DNA of 60,539 nt from Prevotella sp. (GTDB lineage Bacteria > Bacteroidota > Bacteroidia > Bacteroidales > Bacteroidaceae), in NCBI GenBank assembly GCA_022771625.1, contig JALFCW010000037.1, positions 1 to 60,539 of the forward strand, in the 5' to 3' direction. How positions within the stretch are numbered: position 1 is the first letter of the stretch; each line of letters opens with the position of its first letter. The notes below the pieces were generated by a model. It was not told the DNA's origin. It was given only the letters and a program-made list of their open reading frames with translations, and searched no databases. This document shows, in pieces, positions 45,492 through 53,258 of this stretch. The position numbers were made by a program, and so were the translations under genes.

Positions 45492-46421
45492 ATGGAAAAG
45501 AGACTGAGTGTAATGGATTTCAACAGAAGATTCACACGTGGACAGGGGAAAGAATTATTCTCCGACGAAAACCTCACCATAATTGAGGATGTGAACAATC
45601 TGCCTTTCTGGCGGCAGATCAACCAAGTTGACTTTGCGCTTGTCATACTATGCAAACATGGCAGACTGGAAGCCACGCTTAACAATGTCAACTATACTGC
45701 CCAAGCCGGTGACATGATATTCTGTAGCGGTATGCACACCATGACCGAAGCCTTGATAACCACCGACTTCGATTGCGACTTGTTCTGTATATCCATGCGA
45801 AAATACCAAGAGTTGGTGGTGCCCGACAAAGAGTCGATGTCGAATTTCCTCTTTGCATATCAACGTCCGCTCATTTCGTTGAACGAAAAAGAGATGCAGT
45901 TAGTTGAGGGTTACAAACGCCTGTTGCAGATAAAAAACGACGAGCACGACACTATATACAGTGGGCGCATCACCGACTCAATAACCCAAGCTCTTGTGTT
46001 TGAGTTCATGTCAGCCTGCGAGAGACGAAAGGAAACCATGCCGGAGTATATACAACCCAATAATCCCATCAACAAGAACATTGCCCACGACTTTCTCATC
46101 CTATTGTCAGAAGACCGGTGCCAGCATCGTTCCGTATCTTTTTATGCCGACAAATTGTGTGTCTCGTCAAAGTATCTCTCACATATTGTGAAGAAAGAAA
46201 CGGGAAAGACTGTGTCGAAATGGATAAAGGAGCAACTCACCGAACAGATTCGCAACTTGTTGCTCAACACTTCTCTCTCATGCAAGGAAATAGCCATGCG
46301 CCTTGGGTTTCCCAACACTTCCTTTTTCGGCAAATTCACCAAGGAACATCTTGGATGCAGCCCTATGCAATATCGTTCTTATGGGCGGTCAAATGTCATT
46401 CATACTTCTGCTCGTCGATGA
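45492..46421 (+). CDS. AraC-family regulator divergent from the RND operon
   Basis: 309 residues. An N-terminal cupin-like sensor domain (about 40-160) precedes an AraC DNA-binding domain (about 200-300) with SVSFYADKLCVSSKYLSHIV and CKEIAMRLGFPNTSFFGKF. It is the likely regulator of the efflux operon. The last residues, HTSARR and stop, are coded by the antisense 3' end of an AAA-ATPase/nuclease gene copy; the domain itself ends before that (GCSPMQYRS), so function is probably kept. Confidence 0.87.
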   Translation: MEKRLSVMDFNRRFTRGQGKELFSDENLTIIEDVNNLPFWRQINQVDFALVILCKHGRLEATLNNVNYTAQAGDMIFCSGMHTMTEALITTDFDCDLFCISMRKYQELVVPDKESMSNFLFAYQRPLISLNEKEMQLVEGYKRLLQIKNDEHDTIYSGRITDSITQALVFEFMSACERRKETMPEYIQPNNPINKNIAHDFLILLSEDRCQHRSVSFYADKLCVSSKYLSHIVKKETGKTVSKWIKEQLTEQIRNLLLNTSLSCKEIAMRLGFPNTSFFGKFTKEHLGCSPMQYRSYGRSNVIHTSARR

Positions 46422-47747
46422 CATTCCCATCTTTATCCACTGCACGCCAATGGGTGATGTTTCGAGCATCTGATGAAATAGTAACTCCGCATTTTGTTAT
46501 TGCGCGTCCATCGGCTTCGTATGGGATGGCATAGCCCTTGGTGTCTATCTGAGCCAAGGCATTATCTACAGAGTCATCGACTTTCAGTTCGAGGACAAAG
46601 ATGTCGTTCTTGGTCTTGGATAGTTTGTCAGGCTATACACCATGCCTTGGCGCACCTCGTAATTGGGGAAGTGAAGTACATAAACATCGTCCTCCTTATT
46701 ATAATAATCAATTGTCAGGTAGCCACTCTGATAAAGCATCGGAACAGGTGTCGAAGCATTCTCGCAGGGCACATTAAATTCCTCCAACGACAATTCCACA
46801 CCATCAAAGTCGAGAGGGTTGAAGCCAGGGAAATGTTTGAGATGCTCAATGAGCGATGCCGATGTGCCCGACTCAAACCAGAAGTTGTCTGTCGTATTGT
46901 TGTTGAGGGCGCGCATAAGACTGAAAGGAGCATATATATCCTGACTCTTTCTTGCAAAGTGATAGCCATCATATTTCTCTTTCAGCAAGGCGTATGCCTC
47001 GTTGGTTGTAATCTCAAGGTTGGATGCATACTCCTCGACACAAGGACGCAAGACTGTGTCGAGTTCCTCTTGGGTAATGCCGCACAATCCTGAATATTCG
47101 TCTATCATGGATATCTGATTCAGGTTGTTCAGCTCCGAGAAAATGCTCATCTGAGAAAACTTCGTCACTCCGGTGATAAAAACAAACTTGAGATATGCGC
47201 CCTCATCCTTCAGCACCTGATAGAACTCACGTAGCATCATGCGCATTTCTTCCAGTTGCATAGTGTCGTAGAGCAATCGCATGACGGGAGCGTCGTATTC
47301 GTCGAGGATGACCACGACACGTTCGCCTGTCTTTTCACAAGCCCTATGAATCAAGCCACGAAAGCGGGCTCCTGGAGTTTTCTCCTCCGTATTGCGTCCA
47401 TAAAGCCTTTCGTAGTCGGCAATAAAGTTTTCCAGCTTTGACTTCGCCTCGCTCACCTTAAGGTTCTTCAGTCCGCTCATTGTGAAATGCAGCACGGGAT
47501 ATGTCTTCCATTCCTTCTCCAAGTCCATGACCTTCAGTCCTTCAAATAGTTCTTTCATGCCTTGAAAATATGCCTTGAAGGTGTTGCATAACAACGACTT
47601 GCCGAAACGGCGGGGACGGGCAAGAAAGACATACTGATACTTGTTGACAAGACTATACATCATACCGGTCTTGTCAACATATACCTTGCCATCTTCACGT
47701 ATTCTCTGAAACTGGTCGGTATCTACAGGGTACTTGAATCTGCTCAT
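46396..47747 (-). pseudogene. AAA-ATPase/PD-(D/E)XK protein, copy 1, nuclease part deleted
   Basis: From 47747 the frame gives the AAA-ATPase_like domain: P-loop ARPRRFGKSLL (about 45-55), Walker B VVILDEYDAPV, then EYSGLCGITQEELD. After DDVYVLHFPNYEVRQG and VYSLT the sequence lacks about 265 bases present in copy 2, and the frame shifts to a stop at 46584. The rest of the tail (NDIFVLELKVDD to VIDEQKYE) remains out of frame down to 46396. The ATPase part could still be made. It overlaps the regulator's stop by 26 bases. Confidence 0.88.
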
Positions 47748-47785
47748 ATCATCTGCATTTTATCAAACAAACACTTTTCACGCTG

Positions 47786-47816
47786 CAAAAATACGAAAAA
47801 AAAACGATACTGCCAA
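47786..47816 (-). promoter_or_regulatory. promoter of copy 1
   Basis: On the minus strand TTG (47816-47814), 20-base spacer, TATTTTTG (47793-47786). A full consensus promoter is still in place before the damaged gene. Confidence 0.75.
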
Positions 47817-47931
47817 GAATTAGAGAAAAATTATCTATGATACAATTATAAGATCGATACAGATTATATGCCATCGCCCCCTAACGTACTATTAAAAAAC
47901 TTTAATGTTTGAAAGAAATAAAAGTCTTTTC

Positions 47932-47962
47932 TTGGATATATTGAAATAAAGTGGTAACTTTG
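47932..47962 (+). promoter_or_regulatory. promoter of hipBA
   Basis: TTG at 47932-47934, 20-base spacer, TAACTTTG at 47955-47962; hipB starts 43 bases later. Confidence 0.78.
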
Positions 47963-48005
47963 CAACTGATAATATCTTATTTGTTTCTTATAAAGAACAG
48001 ACGAT

Positions 48006-48335
48006 ATGGACAATATGTTATCAGTTTTGGAAAACTATATGCTTGACAATCCCGATGATATAGCAAGGGGGATTGCCGACGACTTCCGCAAGCGCAGGAT
48101 TGAGAAGAACATCACTCGCGAGGAGATGGCAGAGAAATCAGGTGTGGCTGTAAGCAATATAATAAGGTTTGAGCAGAAGGGACTTATCTCGCTGAAAAAT
48201 CTTATAGGCATTGCCATGGCATTGGGTTACACGTCTGAACTGAGACATATTTTCGGTCAACCCAAATACTCCACTATGGATGAACTGTTGCAGATACGCA
48301 AGAACACTGGAAAGAAAAAGGCACATAGGATATGA
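48006..48335 (+). CDS. hipB: HipB-like helix-turn-helix antitoxin
   Basis: 109 residues. A Cro/C1-type helix-turn-helix lies at about 35-90 (ITREEMAEKSGVAVSNIIRF). In HipBA systems this protein binds and restrains the HipA kinase and represses the operon. It overlaps hipA by 4 bases (ATGA), the typical coupling. Confidence 0.85.
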   Translation: MDNMLSVLENYMLDNPDDIARGIADDFRKRRIEKNITREEMAEKSGVAVSNIIRFEQKGLISLKNLIGIAMALGYTSELRHIFGQPKYSTMDELLQIRKNTGKKKAHRI

Positions 48336-49447
48336 AAACAGAGAGACTAACAGTGAAATATCAATCGAGGACAGTGGGACGCTTGTCGCTCACTCCCGAC
48401 AACAGACTGTGTGCATTCGAATATGATGCAGGCTGGCTTGCAGACGGATTCAGCATATCCCCTCTCGAACTGCCATTGCGTGAAGGTCTTTTCATAGCCA
48501 AGCCTCGTCCGTTCTATGGTAATTTTGGAGTGTTCGAAGACAGCCTTCCAGATGGTTACGGACGTTATCTGCTCCATAAGGCATTGATGAAACAAGGGAT
48601 AGACGACAGTAATTTGTCGTCACTCGACCGTTTGTCCATTGTCGGTAGCAGCGGTATGGGTGCGTTGGAATACTATCCCGAAACGAGGATTCCGCAGGAC
48701 GAGAATTATACGGACTTTGATGAGCTGCAACAAAAGGCTTTGGAAGTGTTGGATGAACGCCAAGATGATGATGCCTCACTGCTCTTATATAACAGCGGAA
48801 ACAGTGGAGGATGTCGCCCTAAGGCCATATTCGAGGACAATGAAGGCCATTGGATAGTGAAGTTTCGTCACACCTACGACCCTAATGACATGGGCATTCA
48901 GGAATACAGGTATAATGAGGCTGCCAGACGTTGTGGTATTGATGTCCCAGACTTCAAACTTGTGAACGGAAAGTATTTCACTACACGACGTTTTGACATT
49001 TCGCCTGATGGCGAGCGCATACATGTGGCTACAGCCGGAGGACTTCTCGGAGTGTCAATATCCGAACCGGTGCTTGACTATACCAATCTTCTTGCCCTCA
49101 CGGGTTATATCACTCAGAACAAGGACGACGTGGAAGACATGTTCCGGCGTATGGTGTTCAACTATCTTACAGACAACAAGGACGACCACTGCAAGAATTT
49201 TAGTTTTATGGTGATACGTAATGACAAAGGCAAATGGATATGGCATCTGGCTCCCGCATACGACTTGACCCATTCCACAGAGGGATACAATGGCGAGCAT
49301 GCCACTTCTGTCAATTCCACGTCACGTCCCGCCTATGACGACTTCCTTGCTGTAGGCATAAAGGCGAAGATTCCCCCAGCTCGTTGCCGGGAATTATACG
49401 AGCAAGTGAGGGATAATCTAATCATTCATACTTCTGCTCATCGATGA
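48332..49447 (+). CDS. hipA: HipA-like Ser/Thr kinase toxin, C-terminus replaced
   Basis: 371 residues. An N-terminal HipA domain (LDRLSIVGSSGMGALEYYPE) is followed by the kinase part: GGCRPKAIF (glycine-rich loop), VKFRHTYD, then DNKDDHCKNFSFM with the catalytic Asp and Asn, and LAPAYDLTHS as the metal-binding DFG-like site. HipA phosphorylates glutamyl-tRNA synthetase in E. coli and causes persistence. The last ~6 residues (HTSAHR) come from antisense sequence of AAA-ATPase copy 2, and the usual final helices of the C-terminal domain seem shortened by tens of residues. Function may be reduced. Confidence 0.87.
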   Translation: MKTERLTVKYQSRTVGRLSLTPDNRLCAFEYDAGWLADGFSISPLELPLREGLFIAKPRPFYGNFGVFEDSLPDGYGRYLLHKALMKQGIDDSNLSSLDRLSIVGSSGMGALEYYPETRIPQDENYTDFDELQQKALEVLDERQDDDASLLLYNSGNSGGCRPKAIFEDNEGHWIVKFRHTYDPNDMGIQEYRYNEAARRCGIDVPDFKLVNGKYFTTRRFDISPDGERIHVATAGGLLGVSISEPVLDYTNLLALTGYITQNKDDVEDMFRRMVFNYLTDNKDDHCKNFSFMVIRNDKGKWIWHLAPAYDLTHSTEGYNGEHATSVNSTSRPAYDDFLAVGIKAKIPPARCRELYEQVRDNLIIHTSAHR

Positions 49448-50024
49448 CCTTGCCTTCATTATCCACCGCACGCCAATGCACAATGTTTCGTGCCTCTGAT
49501 GAAATAGTCACTCCGCATTTTGTTATTGTGCGTCCGTCGGCTTCATAGGGAATGGCATAGCCTTTGGAGTCTATCTGAGCCAAGGCATTATCTACAGAGT
49601 CATCGACTTTCAGTTCGAGGACATAGATGTCGTTCTTGGTCTTTACTACTACATCGGCTCTGCCCAGCACGCTCTTTACCTCTGTGTCCACCTTGCTGTT
49701 GAGCAAAGAGAACACAACGTACATCAGCAACTTATAGAACGCCTCCTTTTTCTTCTTCGCCATCCACTCCTTGCGGGTTATGATGTCGTAGGGCAAGGAG
49801 GCTATGTAGGAGCGGAGTTCGGTAAGTGCCGATGATAGGTCACCACGTTTCAGGGCGCGGGCCATGGCAAGAATGGTGGCATTTCTGTCCCAGTCAGATA
49901 TATCCATCAGATAGTTTGTCAAGCTATATACTATGCCTTGGCGCACTTCGTAGTTGGGGAAGTGAAGTACATATACATCGTCCTCCTTATTATAATAATC
50001 TATGGTAACATAGATGTTAGACAT
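49422..50024 (-). pseudogene. AAA-ATPase/PD-(D/E)XK protein, copy 2, ATPase part missing
   Basis: 200 residues starting MSNIYVTIDYYNKEDDVYV, which matches copy 1 from the same point; the whole ATPase half is absent and the sequence upstream is unrelated. The PD-(D/E)XK part is complete: GRADVVVKTKNDIYVLELK has the Asp and the E-x-K of the nuclease core, and the end VIDEQKYE is intact. It overlaps the end of hipA by 26 bases. Copies 1 and 2 lie as direct repeats on each side of hipBA. Confidence 0.87.
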
Positions 50025-50126
50025 GGATTTTGTTATATATTAATAATTCATAAATGATCGTATTGTAATGTGTTGGTTATCAGCAATTGTTTCTTTAAGG
50101 TTACTAACTGTCTCAACTGTTAGTTC

Positions 50127-50157
50127 TTGCTTATATCAGGATAAATATGTAACTTTG
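50127..50157 (+). promoter_or_regulatory. promoter of the cupin gene
   Basis: TTG at 50127-50129, 20-base spacer, TAACTTTG at 50150-50157; ATG 31 bases later. Confidence 0.78.
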
Positions 50158-50187
50158 CAGCGTTAAAACAATAAAGGAATTAGTATT

Positions 50188-50583
50188 ATGAACCAAGCAG
50201 AATTACAAAAAACGTCAGAGGGCTATAGCATTGCCACTGTCGGAGACCTTGCCTCTTTTGAGGGAAAAGCATTTGTGAAGGACATTCTTAACACAACATC
50301 CATGGAATTGTCGTTCGGAACACTTGCACCAGGATGTACAGTACCGTTTTTCCATCATCACAAACAGAACGAGGAGGTATATGTGGTGTTGAGCGGAGAA
50401 GGCGTATTCATTCTTGATGGCAAGGAAGAACCTGTCACTTCTGGCAGTATCGTCAGGGTTGCGCCATCTGTAAGCCGCAATACCAAATGCACGGGCAGCG
50501 TACCGTTGGTATATATTTGCATCCAAGCAAAAGCCGGCTCGTTGGAGCAATATACCATGGGCGATGGTGTTGTGGAGCAATAA
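50188..50583 (+). CDS. small cupin-domain protein
   Basis: 131 residues, a single cupin barrel. The metal-binding pattern HHHKQNEEVYVVLSGEG (first cupin motif, with His and Glu ligands) lies near 55-72 and the second motif is weak (PLVYICIQ). Such proteins may be isomerases, dioxygenases or sensors. A terminator follows. It is paired with the HxlR-type regulator downstream, which may respond to the same signal. Confidence 0.82.
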   Translation: MNQAELQKTSEGYSIATVGDLASFEGKAFVKDILNTTSMELSFGTLAPGCTVPFFHHHKQNEEVYVVLSGEGVFILDGKEEPVTSGSIVRVAPSVSRNTKCTGSVPLVYICIQAKAGSLEQYTMGDGVVEQ

Positions 50584-50601
50584 ATATCCTATACAAAAAT
50601 T

Positions 50602-50645
50602 AAAACGTGAAAGACAATAATCTTACTGCCTTTCACGTTTTATAT
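50602..50645 (+). terminator. terminator between cupin and HxlR genes
   Basis: AAAACGTGAAAG (50602-50613) pairs perfectly with CTTTCACGTTTT (50630-50641), followed by A/T. An apparent upstream GTG start for the regulator (50607) lies inside this stem. Confidence 0.8.
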
Positions 50646-50648
50646 TAT

Positions 50649-51032
50649 ATGGATAAAAACAACAATATCTACTTGGACGAGACATTATTCCCCGATTGTC
50701 CCGTACGCAACATTCTGGCTCGGGTAGGCGACAAATGGTCGCTTTTGCTGATGCACCAAATGATGCAGCAGCAAGAGCCTATGCGATTCACTGACCTTAA
50801 AAAGGCCATTCCCGACATATCTCAGAAGGTGTTGACATCGACATTAAGAAATCTTGAAGCCGATGGGTTCCTTGTGCGTAAGGTTTATGCCGAAGTGCCG
50901 CCTCACACCGAATACTCTCTTACTCCCCGTGCCCATTCCTTTATGGCAGCCTGTCGCCCGATGGTGGATTGGGCCATCGACAATTTTGCGGCGATAATGA
51001 AAGACAGGGGCAGAACTTCTGCTCGACGATGA
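50649..51032 (+). CDS. HxlR-family transcription regulator
   Basis: 127 residues from the ATG at 50649 (MDKNNNIYLDETLFPDCPVR); the GTG at 50607 lies in the terminator stem. Winged helix: RVGDKWSLLLMHQMM, FTDLKKAIPDISQKVLTSTL, EADGFLVRKVY and TEYSLTPRAHSF, as in HxlR/YodB, which often sense reactive electrophiles through the Cys near the start (here in PDCPVR). The final residues RTSARR and stop are coded by a 46-base remnant of the AAA-ATPase/nuclease gene in antisense. Confidence 0.88.
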   Translation: MDKNNNIYLDETLFPDCPVRNILARVGDKWSLLLMHQMMQQQEPMRFTDLKKAIPDISQKVLTSTLRNLEADGFLVRKVYAEVPPHTEYSLTPRAHSFMAACRPMVDWAIDNFAAIMKDRGRTSARR

Positions 51033-51060
51033 CCTTGCCATCCTTATTCACTCCATGCCA
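51015..51060 (-). pseudogene. 46-base remnant of a third AAA-ATPase/nuclease copy
   Basis: On the minus strand it reads WHGVNKDGKVIVEQK, against WRAVDNEGKVIDEQK in copy 2. It matches copies 1 and 2 at 39/46 and 38/46 bases by eye. Homology ends sharply at 51060. Confidence 0.78.
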
Positions 51061-51169
51061 TCAAAGTCGCTTGTCTTTCTGTTGCCTGCAGGTGTTCCAC
51101 AACCCATACAATTCTATTCCCGACAAGATTAACCTTATTGCCGATGAAAGTTGCAGGCTTCAGACAAGC

Positions 51170-52063
51170 TCAGATAAGGGCATTCCTGTATGCGGAAGGG
51201 GTCTTGCCGGTGTGTGACTTGAAGAAACGGACAAAATGTTGGGGATATTCGAAGCCGAGATGCTGGCTGATCATTGTGACGGTCAGCGCCTCGTCGTTCA
51301 GCAACTGTTTGGCATGGGCGAGAAGGTGGTCAGAGATGATGTCCTTGGCGGTACTGCCGGTTTCCACGCGCACCAGATTACCGAAATATCCGCTCGACAA
51401 ACAGCATTTGTCTGCAAAATAAGCTACCGTAGGCAACCCATCACGCAGGGCTTTTGTGGAGATATAATCGTCAAGTAGTTCTATAAATTTCTTTACCACT
51501 GAATGATTTATCTCCTCGCGGGTGATGAACTGGCGGTCGTAGAAGCGGAGACAATAGTTCAGCAACAGTTCAATGTTGGAGACGATAAGTTCGCGGGTAT
51601 GCTTGTCGATGGCTCGGTGCAGTTCCTGCTCTATCATGGTGAGCACACCCCTAAAGACTTCCACTTCCTGTGCGGAGAGATGCAAAGCCTCGGTACTGGA
51701 ATAGCCGAAAAACTCGTAGCGGTTTATATGCCTGCCTAAGGCAGTGCGATTGAGAATGTCGGGATGAAACACCAAGGCTGTGAACTTGGCAAAAGGCACA
51801 TCGGGGTTTGGCTCTACCTTCACCACCTGCCCCGGGGCAAAGCTGGTCACAGTCATCTCGTCGAAGTCGTAGGGCGTACGGCCGTAAGAGAGCTTGCATC
51901 CCTTGTTCTCCTTGAGATAGATGGCATAAAGTCCATAGTGCATCATACATTCCTTGATGTGCTCAGTGTTCTCCACATGCACCACGCTCACCAGGGGATG
52001 AAGTGTCCCCACCCCCTGATAATCGTTGAAGTCTTGTATGGTATTGATAAAAATCTCTTCCAT
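51170..52063 (-). CDS. AraC-family regulator
   Basis: 297 residues. N-terminal sensor domain of cupin type, then a C-terminal AraC DNA-binding domain with LPTVAYFADKCCLSSGYFGN and LTVTMISQHLGFEYPQHFVR, ending FKSHTGKTPSAYR. The gene lies 1 base after the flavodoxin gene stop on the same strand, so it probably belongs to the redox gene cluster 52065-55025 and regulates it. Confidence 0.87.
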   Translation of the reverse strand: MEEIFINTIQDFNDYQGVGTLHPLVSVVHVENTEHIKECMMHYGLYAIYLKENKGCKLSYGRTPYDFDEMTVTSFAPGQVVKVEPNPDVPFAKFTALVFHPDILNRTALGRHINRYEFFGYSSTEALHLSAQEVEVFRGVLTMIEQELHRAIDKHTRELIVSNIELLLNYCLRFYDRQFITREEINHSVVKKFIELLDDYISTKALRDGLPTVAYFADKCCLSSGYFGNLVRVETGSTAKDIISDHLLAHAKQLLNDEALTVTMISQHLGFEYPQHFVRFFKSHTGKTPSAYRNALI

Positions 52064-52064
52064 A

Positions 52065-52631
52065 TTATTTTATTGTTTCTGAAACCCAAGTTTCCATCTC
52101 TTTCTCACTGACATGATTCAGCAGTTTACCTGTCTGCCACTTGATTTTTGGATAAGACTTTTTCAGTACGGCAACGCTGTTGGCGATGGTACTGCTCCCA
52201 GACGTTGCGAAAGGAATCACAGTCTTGCCTGCCAAGTTTGCTGTTTCAATGAATGAGTTGACTGTTTTTGGTGCGAGGTCCCACCATATAGGATAACCCA
52301 GGAAGATGTAGTCATACTTACTCACATCCACCGAAAGGGCTTTTAATTCTGGTCGAGCCTTAGGATTGTTCATCTCAACCGAACTACGCGACTGTTTGTT
52401 TGTCCAGTCGAGGTCGGCACTGGAATATGGCTTCGCCGGAGCTATCTCACAGATATCGGCATCAGCGTTTTTTGCAATATGCTTTGCCACCTGCCTTGTT
52501 GTTCCAGTTGCCGAGAAATACACTACCAATACTTTTTTCTTTTCCATTGTCTTTTTTACTTTGTTTTGTGAACAAGCCGATGCTGCAAATACTGTCAGCA
52601 CAGCTAATAGAAAGATTTTCAGATGTTTCAT
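52065..52631 (-). CDS. lipoprotein flavodoxin
   Basis: 188 residues from the ATG at 52631 (MKHLKIFLLAVLTVFAASAC). The lipobox Cys at about 20 and a flavodoxin_4-like domain with FMN loop FSATGTTRQVAKHI and the aromatic stack YPIWWDLAPKTVNSF. It would carry FMN on the outer face of the inner membrane or in the periplasm, as seen in many Bacteroidales. It is probably an electron carrier or quinone-reductase-like protein. It follows the FMN reductase gene by 32 bases. Confidence 0.82.
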   Translation of the reverse strand: MKHLKIFLLAVLTVFAASACSQNKVKKTMEKKKVLVVYFSATGTTRQVAKHIAKNADADICEIAPAKPYSSADLDWTNKQSRSSVEMNNPKARPELKALSVDVSKYDYIFLGYPIWWDLAPKTVNSFIETANLAGKTVIPFATSGSSTIANSVAVLKKSYPKIKWQTGKLLNHVSEKEMETWVSETIK

Positions 52632-52663
52632 AATGTATATTACTAATACTATTTTCCTCGCCA

Positions 52664-53200
52664 TCAAACCCCTTTACCCATTTCGTAAGCCTGCATCAAG
52701 CTGGCATTGCCTTCGATGTCTCTCGCATCGTTTACACCTCCGCAAAACAAGTGTCCTTTGAGTGAAGACTTGCCGTAGCAGTCTATCCAACCCGTCAGGC
52801 CCATCTCGGCACGTCGGGGAGTATCCTCCTCGGCTTCGGCAGCTGTGGTGAGCAGATAAATATCGCGGAAACGGTAGTCCTTCGGATACATGGCATTCAT
52901 GCGGTCGATGAGAGTCTTCATCTGTCCGCTCATCTCATAATAGTATATAGGTGTTGCCCAGCAGACCACATCGGCATTCAGCACCTTCGCCATAATGTCA
53001 GGCACATCGTCCTTGAACACACATGCACCCGTTTTCTGACAACTCAGACAACCCACACAAAACTTGATTTCCTTTCCACGAAGGGAAATCTTCTCTACCT
53101 CATTGCCCGATGCCTTGGCACCTTCAGCAAACTTTTCTGCCAGCATATCGCTGTTAGACCCAGCACGAAGACTGGTTGAAATAACTATTACCTTTTTCAT
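52664..53200 (-). CDS. NADPH-dependent FMN reductase-like flavoprotein
   Basis: 178 residues. Flavodoxin-like fold: ISTSLRAGSNSDMLAEKF (phosphate loop), then CVGCLSCQKTGACVFKDD with the Cys cluster usual in this subfamily, then WATPIYYYEMSGQMKTLIDR. Such enzymes reduce FMN, quinones or iron with NAD(P)H. The first 13 codons and the bases before them reappear in the relic at 55059-55100. Confidence 0.85.
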   Translation of the reverse strand: MKKVIVISTSLRAGSNSDMLAEKFAEGAKASGNEVEKISLRGKEIKFCVGCLSCQKTGACVFKDDVPDIMAKVLNADVVCWATPIYYYEMSGQMKTLIDRMNAMYPKDYRFRDIYLLTTAAEAEEDTPRRAEMGLTGWIDCYGKSSLKGHLFCGGVNDARDIEGNASLMQAYEMGKGV

Positions 53201-53258
53201 CTTTTGCTTATGCTAAAATTTATATAACCATTACCATTCACTCTTCTTGCATTACTTT

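Noticed and set aside
50607..50648. N-terminal extension of the HxlR regulator from a GTG start
   Set aside because: The bases form the terminator stem of the cupin gene; the ATG at 50649 fits the family length.
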